Positions 12,721-25,376 are shown, numbered from the stretch's first letter. The stretch: DNA of 64,000 nucleotides from Torreya grandis (GCA_037957365.1 JARHVA010000123.1:1026501-1090500); one strand, 5' to 3'. Notes: a model not told the origin generated them from the sequence alone. Program-made: numbers and translations.

Positions 12721-13778
12721 TTAATAATTCCTAAAAGTGCATGACAAGAAATAGTAGGTTGAGAATCTTTAGATTCTTCCTTGAGTTATTCCAAACCTAC
12801 CCTTGAATCCTCATCTTCTTCTTCCTCCTCATTGTCACCTTCAATGTAAAATAACTTCTTTTCATCACATCGATGTCCATTTCTCTATTTTTTTATTGCA
12901 TCTAAAAAATAAAACTTTTACATTTTTTTATTTAATTTACAAAGATGTTAATATGGTAGGCTACATAATTGATGGCACTGGGAGGGTACATTCATGAACA
13001 TTAGTGAAAAGTCTTTTTTGATCATCTCTTTTTCCTCAACCATGAATGACCTTAGTATGGATTCATATACATTAATGGGATGAAAAATTGAAACCTCCAA
13101 TTGGATTTTATCCTTGAGTCCACCCAAAAATAGATCAATCATATTTTCCTCAATGATATCTACCATTCACAAAGACAGATTCTAAAATTGATGAATGTAA
13201 TCCTTTATAGTAATGGTTTGGAACAACTTGTATAGTTGGATGAATTATTTTTTAGATACATTTTTATGATAGTGGAGATTCAACTCCTTAGAAAATAATG
13301 ACCATGAAATTGGCACACCCTTTGTTTTCCTTTGAGCACATAACAAACAATGACAAATAAATTATTCAGGTTCTAGATAAAAAGAGGCCATGACCACCTT
13401 TTTTAAATATGGAGCCTGATGTAGATCAAATAAATTTTTAATTTGAGTAAGCCATGTTAGTTGATCATTACCATAAAAATTGTGCAGGCCCACTTTTATC
13501 AACAACAACTTCATACCGAGGTTGGTGTTATGATTGTTTAGAGGAGGAAAATTAAAATGGAGTGGTGGAGTGTTATTATATAATTGTTGAGATGAAAATT
13601 TAGCTAATTTCATAATTATTTTTACCAATTGATCTCATAATCTATTAATTTCCCCCTTTAGCCCCATAATCTCCCCTTTAAATACATCCAGATCATATTT
13701 ATGCACCATGACCTAAAAATTTGACTTAAGCTATTGAAATGACTCCAAAATACACTGATCAAAAGTTTTAGAATCCAT
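12721..13778 (-). pseudogene. Chromovirus gag
   Basis: The frame starts at an ATG at 13778 (MDSKTFDQCILESFQ). At 13362-13628 it reads LHNFYGNDQLTWLTQIKNLF and VVMASFYLEPE, the gag N-terminal fold of plant chromoviruses. At 12948-13166 it reads LFLGGLKDKIQLEVSIFHP, the next conserved gag segment. A decayed zinc-knuckle tract with RNGHRCDEKKLF is at about 12840-12890, before the protease. Several in-frame stops are present. The start codon is 22 bp from the edge of the copia insertion. Confidence 0.82.
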
Positions 13779-13795
13779 GTTATCCTTGTGAGGTT

Positions 13796-13800
13796 TTTTA
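13796..13800 (+). repeat. Target site duplication TTTTA, left copy
   Basis: These five bases sit immediately before the copia 5' LTR and match 24271-24275 exactly. The site lies in the chromovirus leader. Confidence 0.85.
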
Positions 13801-16154
13801 TGTTAGAAATATGATTGTCATTGATGTCAAAAGGGACATTATGAACATGTCATTGATGTTTAAGACCAAGTATTATGATTTAAGGATGTGTAAGGGATCC
13901 TATCAAAGGCCAAGGATGATTAGAATGTTTGTGTGCATGAGTGGAGTTCATCTAGTTCTTCATATTGATCATTTAGATATTTTGGGTCTATGATAGGAAA
14001 ATCAAAGAAGGTAGTTTGTTGATGTCACCATTACCACAAGTGGATGAGTTTGGGGGAGTTGGTCATATGGTTGTGATCACATTGGTGCCTAGTTGTTATA
14101 CACCATATTTGAAGTCATGCATTGATACATGATATAAGATATATGGATATAAATTTGGCTACTCATTTTTGTGCCTAGTTAATATGCATTGAATCATAAG
14201 TCATATGACTAAATGTGACAAGAGTGATGCAAGAACAAATTTAGCCTTCCAAGCAAGTCTTAGGCATAGATAGCTCTATGGTATAATAATATTAGTGAGA
14301 AAATTAATGGCATTATATAATGCATGTGAAAATTCCTTAGGAAGAAATGAGTATATGAATTTGTTTATTATCATGCCTAATCTATATGGTCAAATTTTCA
14401 TAATAAGCGAATGAGCAAAGAAACATATATGAAGGTGAAAAGTTATCCTTTTAGGAATAATTGAGATGGTCCCCATACTTAGTTAAATCTACATAAGATA
14501 AAGTTTGAGCTAGTTGGAAGATCAACGATTATCACTTAATCATACATTGAAGATATAACAAAGCATAGCAAAATAAATTTATTAAAAGGACCTCCAAGTA
14601 AACATACTAGTGATAAGTGTCACAATAATGGAGCTTTCATAGTAGATTTATAGCATGGTTTACAGTCAATTAGTTAATGATCAATGCTAGGATGCTAAGT
14701 GCCACAATACCAAGAACCGATAGCAATGTGCAGAAGGCACATGCTAATGCCAAGTGTCACACTATTGAGAGCTAAGTAGAGATAAATGTCAAAATTATCA
14801 AAATATATGATGGTGAATGGGTAATCATGAAAAGGAGATCCGCTAGAGTGAGTATACTTAATGAGATAAAGTTCTTGAGGTTTATCAACATAGTGGTGAG
14901 TTAAATACTGAGCAAGTTTGATAAGATCAATAGAGTGCAATCATTTTAAAGACTCGTGAAGAAATGAGATGAGGATAAGTGGTTGATGTTTAACCATAGA
15001 TAGAGATAAAATTCATGCAACTATGAATATATAGTGAAACATGGGATCTTAAATTAGGAAGATCAATGGACACATTTTAAATTTAAATAGTTAAAGTCTA
15101 GAAGTGTACAAGGCATGAATAGAGTGTGTAATCCTACCAGAGATTAATCAAACAAACATGTTTTAAAGTTGAGAAATTCAAATGAAGACCATCATATTGT
15201 GGTTCCAAATTTAAGATCAATGGTCGACATTTAAAGATAAGATTAGTCTAACAATCAAGCATAGGAATATGCAATAACATGTAGGTAAGCAATAAATAAT
15301 GACATAGACAATGAGTTTAATTGTTGTAATCAGTCAAATATATGTAAACATTCATGTGAATCAAAACTAAAGCTTAGTATATGCTATATTTATTAAAATA
15401 CCAATAATCATGGTGGTAGAGCATGAGTTCAAGATGTAGGAAATTTACATTTCAAGAGATAATGAACTAAGTCCAAAATAAAGTGTTATGTGTTAGCACA
15501 CTAATGTGACCACAAAGAAGATATGGAACCCTAGATCAGATGCTTATATATATGACATTTAGTATATAGGAAAAGGTTGTTAGAGATATTGTTATTGTTG
15601 ATTGACCAGAGTCAGGTTGAGAGAGAGAGAGAGGTAGAGAGAAAGAGATTGATAAAGTCTTTCAAATAGATAAATATTAGAGATAAATAACTAGAGGAGT
15701 AGAGAGAAGAGAAGAGAAGAGAATGTGTAGAGTATGAGTAGTTATAGACTAGACCTATAACAAAGAATAGAGGGTTAGATTCATTTATGAATCTATATTG
15801 TAATTTGGATTTGTTTCTCAGATTTGGAAGTGGGTGCTTCTTTAGAATTGGTACTCTTAAATCAGGGGATTATTGTCTTCTTAGGGTTAGTGCCCTTAAA
15901 TGTGTAACCAGTGAGGTTTTGACTATGAGGTTGGATTATAATAGTAGATTCTAGCAGCTATTATCATTGTGGTTTTTCCTAATGAGTTTTTCATTTACAC
16001 ATCCAATGTCATGTGTATTTATATGTATGTTATCTCTACATATTTTAATTAATATGCATATGATTTTGAATTTATTTTAAAAAGTATTTTAAGGACTGAT
16101 TTTATTTGATCTACTATTTCACTCTCCCTCTTAGTAGATAGTTTTGTTCTAATA
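13801..16154 (+). repeat. 5' LTR of nested copia
   Basis: It starts TGTTAGAAATATGATT and ends TGTTCTAATA, a mutated form of the TGTTCCAACA end in the other LTR. A GA run at 15619-15632 and a region rich in GTTGGTGC/TTAGGG-like words near 15830-15900 are shared with the 3' copy. Compared with the 3' LTR it lacks about 120 bp near 14165. A short ORF at 14695-14940 lies inside it and is not a gene. Confidence 0.92.
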
Positions 16155-16156
16155 AT

Positions 16157-16168
16157 TGGTATCAAAAT
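16157..16168 (+). other. Primer-binding site, tRNA-iMet
   Basis: TGGTATCAAAAT lies two bases after the 5' LTR. The first eight bases match the initiator-tRNA complement TGGTATCAGAGC, and a G-to-A change follows. Confidence 0.8.
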
Positions 16169-16225
16169 GTACATTCTTTATAAGAAGCTTAATAATCTTA
16201 GGTAGATATTGGATGGTGAACACAA

Positions 16226-18150
16226 ATGGCTAGTCAAAAAGGCTCTTCATCAAAAAAATCACCTCTTTTTGATGGATCAAACTATGCATTTTAGTGCATA
16301 ATAATGGAAGCATATTTATCCTCATTAGGGTTTGATGTATATATGTTTGTGGTAAATATATAGCCCCTACTATAACTCCTACTAATTAATCTTCTAAGAA
16401 AGCATATGAGATCAATTCCAAGGCTAAAAATGCTATTCTATGTGGATTGTCTAATTCAAAGTTTGTCAAAGTGATGCATTGTCAAAATGCATAAGATATC
16501 TAGAAAAAAATGAAGAACATATATGAAGGAGATAAAAGGTAAAGTAGGAAAAGATACAAACTTACAAATTCAAGTTTTAAATCCTTAAAATGAATGAGGA
16601 AGAGAAAATTGTAGACTATCTCCTCAAAGTTGATGAAATAGTCAATGTAATCAAAGGCCTTGGAGAAGAGATGAAAGAATCAATCATTGTCAAAAAAGTC
16701 CTAAGATCTCTACCATCTAGGTATGAATCTAAAATATCTATAATAGAGGAAGCAATAGATCTGTATAAACTCATTGTTGATGAGTTGCATGGAACCTTCA
16801 CTACCTATGAGATGTGAATGGGAGAAGTAGACAATTTCAAGAGAGAAGTTGAACTCAAAGTAGTCAAGCAATTAAAATAAAAATTATCCTCATTTGAATC
16901 TGAGGAGACTGATGAAGAAGAAGCCAAATTTGTCAAAAAATTGAGAAGAGGGTCTGGAAAGTGCAAATGTAATTTACCCTTCAAATTCTTTAACTATGGT
17001 AAAGTAGGACATTGTTTTACTAAATACCCTTAGAATAGGAAGGATAACACTAAGTAAGAAGAGAGTAGTAAAAATATGAAACCTAACTATTCCAATAAGA
17101 ATAAATTCTTAAAAAATAAGATAGTTTTATACACAAAAGAAGGTAGTGATTCAATGGATGATAGTGATAGTTTTGATGATGATCATGACTATGTTTTTGT
17201 GCCTGAGGAAAAGGAAGTCCTATTTATGATAATAGGATCAACTTCTATGGATCAAGAATAAGTTAAAGACTCAGATGAAGGAGGAGAAGTGGATATAAAG
17301 TGTGAATTCATCTGCATTTTATAAGAAATTGACAAACTAAGAAAAGAGAGGTCAAAACAAAAGAAGCTTGGATAAAATGAAATAAAGAAAATATCCAAAA
17401 GTCATTAAAAATATGATCAGATGATGGTTAGCCTAAAAACATAAGTTGAAGAGGCTAAAAAAATAAAAGATGTAGTCAAAATTGAAGTACAATCTAAATA
17501 TGATGAGTGCATAAAGTGAGAAGCAGAGATAGTGGCTTTGAGAAAAGAGATTGAGAAAGCTATAAGATAACTAGACAAAAGTTTGAAGTTGATAAGAGGA
17601 TCATACATTATTGATGAATTGATCAAATCTTAAAATCCCTCAAAAGAGAGATTAGGCATTGGTTATGAAAAAGTAAAAAATTCCATAACTAGTACATCTA
17701 CTAACCTATATGACAACTTTAAAGCAAAAGGAGAAATAAGAGAAAAGAAAGAGAAAGATTGTAAGGATACAAAGACAAAATCAAACACAATTGATGTGAA
17801 TAAATCTAAAGGAGAAAATAAACCTAAAGAAAAGAAGAAGACAAAGGTAACTGATGCAGATGAATACACCAAAAGTGAGAGACTTGAAGAATCCATAGTT
17901 TATAATAGATCCTCATACTACTCAAAGAAATACTACGACCAAGTATTCCTCATATTTCTATGGTTATTGTTATACTTGTAATTAGTTTGGTCTTAGGGCT
18001 ATTGATTTTAGAGTTATACCTAAAAGGAGAACAAATTTTTTAAGTAGAAATTCATTTTATCCCTTGTTAAATACAAATGTAATATGATACAATTGTAATA
18101 ATTTTGGTCATATAACTAAACAATGTAGAACAAACTTTGTAAGACCAAAA
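16226..18150 (+). pseudogene. Copia gag with two zinc knuckles
   Basis: The frame starts at ATG 16226 (MASQKGSSSKKSPLFDGSN), the typical opening of plant copia gag, and the next Trp codon is already a stop (TAG). The segment at 16590-16817 (EEKIVDYLLKVDEIVN, LRSLPSRYESKI) is the UBN2 capsid region. A first zinc knuckle lies at about 16980-17030 (FFNYGKVGHCFTKYP); its first, second and last Cys are lost and only the His is in place. A Lys/Glu-rich tract follows (17400-17900). A second knuckle at about 18085-18135 reads YNCNNFGHITKQCR with its first Cys codon changed to TGA. It would bind and package element RNA. Confidence 0.85.
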
Positions 18151-18171
18151 ACACAAAGTAAGAAGAAAGGC

Positions 18172-21100
18172 ATGCCTTCTAGTGTGAACAAAGGTTCACC
18201 AGTCTTTGAAAAAGAGAAAAATAAGCCCAATAAGAAAACTAAAGATGTGTGGAAAGTGAAAGATCAATATATGATTTCTCAAACTACACTACATGTTAAA
18301 GAGAAGAATTTATGGGTTATAGATAGCATATGCTCAAAGCACATGACTAGTGACAAGAGAAAGTTCATCAAATTAAGAAAATGTAAGGAAGGATCTGTTA
18401 GTTTCAGAGACAACACTACAATAAATATTAGAAGTAAAGAAAACTTGAACATAGATGGAAAACTACTTATACATGATGTCCTTTATACTGAAGGATTGAA
18501 TCATAATCTGCTAAGTGTCAGCCAAATGTGTGATAATGGATATAAGGTCACATTTAATGTAGAAGGTTTCAAGTCAAATAGATCTAGAAGACTAGTTGTA
18601 TAAGGGAAAAGGACTGAAATAAATATCTATAATCTTCTTTAAGTGAATGGTAATAGTTGTCTGATAGAAAAGATTGATGATATTTGGTTATGGTATAGAA
18701 TAATGAGTCAAGTTAACTTTGATAACCTAGTCAAAGTAAGCACAAATAATCATGTCAGACACATGCCCAAGATAACCAAACTTGCATACACTACTTGCAA
18801 GGAATGTAAAATAGGCAAGTAGACAAGGGTCAGATTTCAAACAAAGGAGTATGCAAATATAAATCCTCTAGAATTAGTTCATACTAATCTTTTTGGTCCT
18901 GCTAAGACAAGAGGTTATAAATGTGAGATACTTCATGTTATTTGTAGATGATTACTCATGAATGACATGGATAACATTTTTAGAGGATAAGTCAAAGGCA
19001 TTTGAGAGATTCAAGATCTTTAGGGCCATGGTGGAGAATGAGACTGGATGAAACATCAAATGTTTAATCTCTAATAAAGGTGGAGAATTCACCTCAAATG
19101 AGTTTATATATATTATGAGAAGCATGGAATCAAAAGACATTACTTTGTAGCAAGGACTCCATAATAGAATGGAGTTGTTGAGAGAAAGAATAGGACAGTC
19201 AAGGAGATGACCATAACAATTCTAAAAGAGGTCAATTTTCTTGATGGATACTGAAGAGAACCACTCTAAACATTAGTATACATCTTGGATAAAGTTCAAC
19301 TAAGGGTAAATAGTGAAAGAACTCCTTATGAGCTATGGTATGGGAAGCCTACCTCTATTAAGTACTTTAAAGTGTTTGGAATCAAATGCTACATCAAGAT
19401 AAAGGAGGACAAATTAGGAAGCTTTGAATCAAGATGTGATGAAGAAATATTTATTGGTTATTCCACCCAAAGAAAATACTATTTTTGTTATAATAAAAGG
19501 ATACATAAGATTGTAGAGAGCATCAATGTCAAGGTTGAAGAAGGCATGAAACATGTTGAACCTGACAAAGAAATCTATAATGAGGAATTAGATTCTAAAG
19601 ATGAAGCAACTAATGAAGATCATGAAGAAGTAAATGAAAAGGTACCTACAATATTTTTTTAAAAGGATCATCATATAGATAAGATCATTGACAATAATAA
19701 TGAAGGAGTTCAGACAAGGAGAAGAGTTGCAATGAATAAAGAGCAAGTAATTTTTGCTCTAATGTCTAAAATTGAGCCTAAGAAATATGTTGAATCTCGC
19801 AAGGATGATAATTGGATAAAATCCATGGAAGAATAACTAAGTCAAATTGAAAAAAATAAGACTTGGTAATTAGTCCTTAGACCTTCAAAAAAGAATGTGA
19901 TAGGTACAAAGTGGGTATTTAGAAACAAGCTCAATGAAGATCGAGTTATTCTAATAAATAAGGAAAGATTGGTGTGCAAAGGATATGCATAAGTTGATAG
20001 CATAGATTTTGAGGAAACATTTGTTCCAGTTGCTAGATTGGAAGCTCTAATAATGTTTCTAGCATTCTTTGTTTACAAGAAATTCAAAGTCTATAAAATA
20101 GATGTTAAGTCTAATTTCTTTAATGAGAACCTAGAAGAGGAAGGTTACATAGAGAAACCTGAATGTTTTCATTTGTTTGAGGAATAAGATTATGTGTGTA
20201 GTCTAATGAAAGCTCTGTATGGTCTAAAATAGGCACCTAGAACATGGTATTCAAGATTGGACCAATACCTGCAACAATAAAGTTTCAAAAAAGGATGTGC
20301 ATACAACAATTTATACTTCAAATCAGAAGGTGGTCATATATTTATTATTATTATATATGTATATGACATCATATTTGGTGGTAGAAATAACAAGATGTGC
20401 AAAGCATTTACTACTCAAATTCAAAATGAGTTTAAGATGTCTATGCTTGGAAAACTTTCTTTATTCCTTGGTCTACAAATAGCATAATCTAATAAAGGGA
20501 TATTTATATCCCAAACCAAGTATTCAAAAGAAATTATCAAGAAGTTTTTAATGGAAGATAGTAAACCAGTTAGTACTCCCATGATAACTGGATGTAAGTT
20601 GAGCAAAGAAGATGAGTCCATTGATACAAATCAGACTATATATAGATCAATGATAGGTAGCTTGTTATATCTAACTGCATTAAGACCTAATATCATGCAA
20701 TTAGTGTGCATGGTTACAATATTTCAATATGCTCTTAAAGATTCACATGTTAATACAATGAAAAGGATATTTAGATATATCAAGAACACAATTGACTATG
20801 GCCTATGGTATCTTACAAGTGAAGATTTCACTTTGACTGCTTATATAGATGCTAATTGGGAAGGAAGTGTTGGTGATATAAGAAACACTAGTAGTGGGGA
20901 ATTATTCCTTAAATAAAACTTGTTTCATGGCTGAGCTAAAATCAAGAGTCGACTACTCTTTTTATAGTAAAAGCAGAGTATGTAGTAGCAGTGGCATGGT
21001 GCACTCAAGTATTGTAGATGAAGCAAACACTAAAAGACATCAAAGTAAATTACAAGTCACCTATCTCTATTATTTTTGATAATTCAAGTTCTATTAATAT

Positions 21101-21300
21101 ATCACATAATCCAGTGATGCATTCTCGAACCAAGCACATATCAATCAAGTATCACTTCTTAAGAGAGAGGGTTACAGATCAAGAGGTCATAATGGAGTAT
21201 GTGCCAACTCATGATAAAATTGTAGACATATTCACCAAACCACTTCCTAAGGAATAATTTGAGTATCAAAGACAAAATTTGGGAGTGTCAGATCCTACAT
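18172..21300 (+). pseudogene. Copia pol: PR, integrase, RT, RNase H
   Basis: The protease lies at about 18309-18600, with its active site reading WVIDSICSKHMT, so the Gly of Asp-Ser-Gly is gone. The integrase zinc-binding part is at 18690-18830. The integrase core has lost its first Asp (LVHTNLFGP) and second Asp (SNKGGEF), while GVVERKNRT keeps the Glu; the C-terminal part at 19285-19660 is open for 125 codons (TPYELWYGKP, FKVFGIKCYIK). The RT lies at 19750-20560 with the box Tyr-Val-Tyr-Asp in place of Tyr-Val-Asp-Asp near 20358-20369. RNase H ends in VDIFTKPLPKE at about 21257. TAG at 20230-20232 replaces Gln. Confidence 0.92.
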
Positions 21301-21750
21301 CACATCACTAGATCATAGTGATAGGGCATGAGTCCATGGGGAGTCTCATAGAGCTTTGTTAATCCCTGGAAGAAGAGAGAAAATAAAACTCAAGTATGCA
21401 TTATTTTACAAAGTTCTAATGAGTTGATGGTTTCATATTCTTAGACAAAATCCTTTATCTAATAAAGGGGGAGAAACATTTGGATAAATAATCAGAAATA
21501 GTCCCTTTGCCATTGATGTCAAAAGGGGAGAATAAGAGCAAATGCTCTTTGCAAAAGTTTGGATAAAAACTACAAATGCTAAATAAGATCAAAACAAGTG
21601 TCCAAGTTAAGTTTAGGCAAATGTGTCATTTCCTAAGGGGGAACAAGGTTAGTCTGAATAGATTTAGTTCATAATCACAATAAACCAATGCAAGAACTGC
21701 TATAGAAGAAGAAAAATATTAGATCAGATTATTTAGTTTATCATAAATGA
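21301..21750 (+). other. Untranslated stretch between pol and polypurine tract
   Basis: No ORF is present. The segment includes two smaller purine runs (AAAGGGGGAGAAA near 21460 and AAGGGGGAACAAGG near 21637) that resemble the true polypurine tract and may be secondary ones. Confidence 0.5.
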
Positions 21751-21763
21751 TAAAGGGGGATAT
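21751..21763 (+). other. Polypurine tract of nested copia
   Basis: TAAAGGGGGATAT stands immediately before the 3' LTR start TGTTGGAA at 21764. It is the plus-strand primer of the element. Confidence 0.85.
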
Positions 21764-24270
21764 TGTTGGAAATATGATTATCATTGATGTCAAAAGGGAT
21801 AGTATGAGCATGTCATTAATGTTTAAGATTGAGTATTGTGATTTGAGTATGTGAAATGGATCCTATCAAAGGTTAAGGATGGTTGGAATGATTGTGTGCA
21901 TGAGTGGAATTCATCTAGTTCTTCATATTGATCATCTAGACATTTTGGGTCTGTGACAAAAAAATATGAGAAGCCAGTTTGTTGATGTCACCATTTCCAT
22001 GTGTGAACAAGTTTGGGGGAGTTGGTCATATGGTTTTGATCACATTAGTCCTTAGTTGTTATATGTTAGATTTGAAGTCATACATTGAATCATGGTAGAA
22101 GATATGGGGATGCAAATTTGGCTACTTAGACATAATTCATTAATTTTTCATACTTATCCAAATTTGTAAAAGGGTTCAAATAGAGCTAAGTAAGGATGTT
22201 GATGAGGTTAACATTTTCACACATGGAAGTTGTAGGATAAAATGATCAAATGGATTTGTTTATTTTTGTACTTAGTTTATATGTACTGAATCACAGGTCA
22301 TACGACTAAATGTGACAAGATTTATGCAATAATAAAGTTGGCCTTCCAAGCAAGTCCAAGGCATAGCTAGCTCCATGGTAGAATAATCTAAGTGAGAAAA
22401 TTAATGGCATTATATCTCACACACATGAAAGATTCAATAAGAAATGAGTATATGGGTTTGTTCATTATCATGCCTCATTTATATGTTCCAAATTTTAGAA
22501 TAGGTAGATGAGTGAAGGAAAATATATGAAGGTATAAATTTAGCCTTTTAGGCATAATTGAGATGGTTCCCATACTTAGTTAAATCTGCACAAGGTAAGT
22601 TTGATCTAGTTGGAATATCAATGGTTAGTGCTTAATCATACGTTGAAGATACAATGAACCATAAAAAAGTCAATTTATTAAAGGGACCTCCAAGAAAATG
22701 TGATAGTGGTAAGTGTCAAAATCATGGAGCTTACACAATAAATATATGGAGTAGTTTAATGTCAATTAGTCAATGATCAATGTAAGGATGCCAAGTGTCT
22801 CGATAGTGGGAACTAACAGCAATGTGTGTCACATGTGATAATACCAAGTTTCATATTATCGAGAGCTAAGTAGAGATAAATATCAAGCTTATCAGAAGAT
22901 CTGATGGTGAGTGGGTAATCATGCAAAGGAGATCTAACAAAGTGAGTGGACTCAATGGGATAAATTGCTCAAGGTTTATTGGCATAGTGGTGAGTTAAAG
23001 ATCAAGAAAGTTTGATAAGATCGATGGAGTGAAAGTGTTATAAATACTTAAGAAGCAATAAGATGAGGATAAGTGGTCAATGTTTAACCATAGATAAAGA
23101 TAATGTTCATGCAACTATGAAGATCTAATGGCATGCTGGAGCTCGGATCGAGAAGATCAACATATGTGTTTTAAAGTTGAATAGTTAAAGTCCAAAAGTG
23201 TATAAGGATTGAATGGAGCATGTAAACCTATCAGAGATTGATTCAATGGATGTATTTTAAATTTGAGGAATTTAAATGAAGACCATTAGATCATGTTGCC
23301 AAACTTAAGATTAAAGGTTAATATTTAAAGATATGATTAGTGTAATAGTCAATCATAGGGACATGCAAGAACATGTAGGTAAATCGTAAATCATAACACA
23401 AATAATGAGTTTAATTGTTATAATTGATCAAATCTATGTAAATATGCCTGTGCATAAAAACCATAGCCTAGTATATGCTATATATAGTAAAAGACTATGA
23501 ATCATGGTAGTGGAACATGAGTATAAGATGTGGGAAACTTACAGTTCAAGAGATAATGAATTGAGTCCAGAACAGAGCATGATGTGTTAGCAAACTAGTG
23601 TGAACATAAAGAAGATACAAAACCCTAGATCAAATGTTTATATATATTACATCTAATATACAAGAAAAGTTTGCTAGAGCTATTTCTATTGCCAATTGAG
23701 CAGAGTCAGGTTGAGAGAGAGAGAGACAAAGAGAAAGAGATTGATAAAGTGTGTCAAATAGATAAATATTAGAGATAAAGAAGCATAGGAGTAGAGAGAA
23801 GAGAAGGGAATGTGCATAGTATGAGAAATTATAGACCAGACCTATAATAGAGGAAAGAGGATTAGATTTATTTATGAATCTATATTATAATTTGGAGTTG
23901 TAGAACCATTATAGATATAACAGGTTGGTGCCATTATATAAGCTAATTTAGTGCTCATATTAGGGAGTGGGTGCTTCCTTAGAGTTGGTGCTCTTAAATC
24001 AGGGGATTAGTGTCTCCTTAGGGTTGGTGCTCTTAAATGTGTAACTAGTGAGGTTTTGACTATGAAGCTAGATTAGAACAGTAGATTCTATTAGCTATTC
24101 TCATCATGGTCTTCCTAATGGGTTTCCATGTATACATTTGGTGTCATGCATATTTTTGTGTGTGTGATCTTTGCATATTTTATTTAATTTGCATATGATT
24201 TTTAATCTATTTTTAAAATAATTTTAAGGATTGATTGACCCCCCTCTCAATACATAGTTGTGTTCCAACA
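21764..24270 (+). repeat. 3' LTR of nested copia
   Basis: It starts TGTTGGAAATATGATT and ends TGTGTTCCAACA, giving the inverted TGTTGGAA/TTCCAACA ends. The GA run and the repeated TTGGTGCTCTTAAAT words occur at 23720 and 23980-24040. Next to it is the TTTTA duplication. Confidence 0.94.
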
Positions 24271-24275
24271 TTTTA
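24271..24275 (+). repeat. Target site duplication TTTTA, right copy
   Basis: These five bases are identical to 13796-13800. Confidence 0.85.
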
Positions 24276-24720
24276 GGCATTTTTTCCCTTTCCAACATAC
24301 ATGAGTGTTAGGTTGAACCATGAACAAACCCTAAGAGGGTTTCAATCCTCAAGAAAGTATATTAATAGATGATACCATTGTGATTTCCTTGCAAATATGA
24401 ATTTGATGACTACTAATGTGCACACGAATGAAAACACTCAACCCAAAAATAGTGTATTGATAAAATATATCATTTTGATTATCTTGCAGAGATCAATCCA
24501 ATGACTACTAATTTGCACAAGGTAAAGAAATACATTCTTTTTTATTATATACATTTTCTTTTTAATTTATTATTTTTTCTTCTTTTTGTAAAAATTCCAT
24601 GAACATAACTATGGTGATGAAAATTTAATTCTTCCTGGATCAAAAGTTATGTTTTTTGACCTTCTAGTGTTCAACATGCCATATCCATAAAAAAATTACA
24701 CCATATAAACATGCCCAAAT
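24276..24720 (-). other. Chromovirus leader (5' part)
   Basis: This is the part of the chromovirus leader between its primer site and the copia insertion. No ORF is seen. It continues, after the nested element, into the 22 bp before gag at 13779-13800. Confidence 0.6.
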
Positions 24721-24736
24721 CAAAGCTTTGATACCA
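24721..24736 (-). other. Primer-binding site of the chromovirus, tRNA-iMet
   Basis: Read on the minus strand: TGGTATCAAAGCTTTG. It matches the initiator-tRNA complement with a G-to-A change at position 9 and one further difference. It lies next to the 5' LTR, separated by seven bases. Confidence 0.85.
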
Positions 24737-24743
24737 CTTATAT

Positions 24744-25094
24744 TGAAATTACTTAGATGATTCAAAATAATAAAATAATATATCATATAATTAGGAACAA
24801 ATAGCCTGATCCACAAAAACAATTAAAAAAATTATAGAATAATTAAATATTATGACTAAGCCACTTTGAGGAGGCAACCTCCAAAATAATAAAATCATAA
24901 CATAATTCATAATTTGATGATCAAACACTAATCACTAACTCCTATATATACTCTACTTAGCCATGGTTATTCCATAGGCTAACCATACTAAGAATATTGA
25001 GAAATGCAATAAGATAATATGAAGGTATGTAATCCATAACTTGGCCACACATATCCCTATATACATGATAGGTTATGGACATAATAGTGTTACA
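24744..25094 (-). repeat. 5' LTR of the chromovirus
   Basis: A 351-bp block running TG...CA, homologous over its whole length to 9045-9383. Shared words include AAATTACTTAGAT, TATTATGACTAAG, CCATGGTTATTCCAT and ACATATCCCTA. Confidence 0.87.
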
Positions 25095-25376
25095 ATAATA
25101 ACCATCATTTCATTAAATTTTGACACATTATAGTCCAGATTAAAAACCAAAACTATTATTATTGAATTTTTATAGCATTAATTATTTGAAATATTAGATT
25201 CTATTTTCACTATTATCAGATTGCAATTTTTAGCTTGTTGGAATTACATATCATATTTTATGAATTTTAGTTTAAATTTTTTTGGAATTAAAATCTTTTA
25301 AACAACTAGTTGATATTATTCTAGTTTGTTTAAATAATTCAATATTTTTTTGCCAAGAATGTTAAGTAATTAATAT
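25095..25376. other. No gene seen
   Basis: Very AT-rich DNA with no open frame or repeat that I recognise. Confidence 0.5.

Larger units (their letters stand above)
13801..24270 (+). mobile_element. Long-LTR Ty1/copia element nested in the chromovirus
   Basis: This is a 10,470-bp element with LTRs of 2354 and 2507 bp, an iMet primer site, gag with zinc knuckles, protease, integrase, RT, RNase H, and a GGGGGA polypurine tract. It is flanked by identical 5-bp direct repeats TTTTA at 13796-13800 and 24271-24275. LTRs this long fit the SIRE/Maximus-type copia lineage, though I do not see an env-like ORF. By eye the first 195 bp of the two LTRs differ at about 12% of sites, so the insertion is old. 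All coding parts are broken. A solo LTR of the same family is at 58605-61314. Confidence 0.93.
9045..25094 (-). mobile_element. Ty3/gypsy chromovirus, nearly complete, split by a copia insertion
   Basis: Two direct copies of a 340-350-bp LTR bound the element. The right one (5' LTR on the minus strand) is followed by a tRNA-iMet primer site, and the left one is preceded by a purine tract. Between them, on the minus strand, come gag, protease, reverse transcriptase, RNase H, integrase and a chromodomain, which is the chromovirus order. A 10.5-kb copia element sits in the leader just upstream of gag. Without it the element is about 5.6 kb, normal for the group. Many stops and frameshifts make it inactive. 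I could not find a matching target duplication outside the LTRs. Confidence 0.88.

Noticed and set aside
13811..13993. Plus-strand frame of 60 codons at the left edge of the nested element
   Set aside because: It lies wholly in the 5' LTR and is not kept in the 3' LTR copy.
16616..16801. Minus-strand open frame of 61 codons
   Set aside because: It is the complement of the copia gag capsid region in the plus frame at 16590-16817.
17663..17896. Minus-strand hydrophobic frame of 77 codons
   Set aside because: It is the shadow of the Lys/Glu-rich gag linker on the plus strand; Phe, Ser and Leu runs are the complement of AAG/GAA-rich coding.
13801..24270. Endogenous virus with envelope
   Set aside because: Long LTRs suggested an env-bearing SIRE-type element, but the 450 bp between RNase H and the polypurine tract has no ORF.
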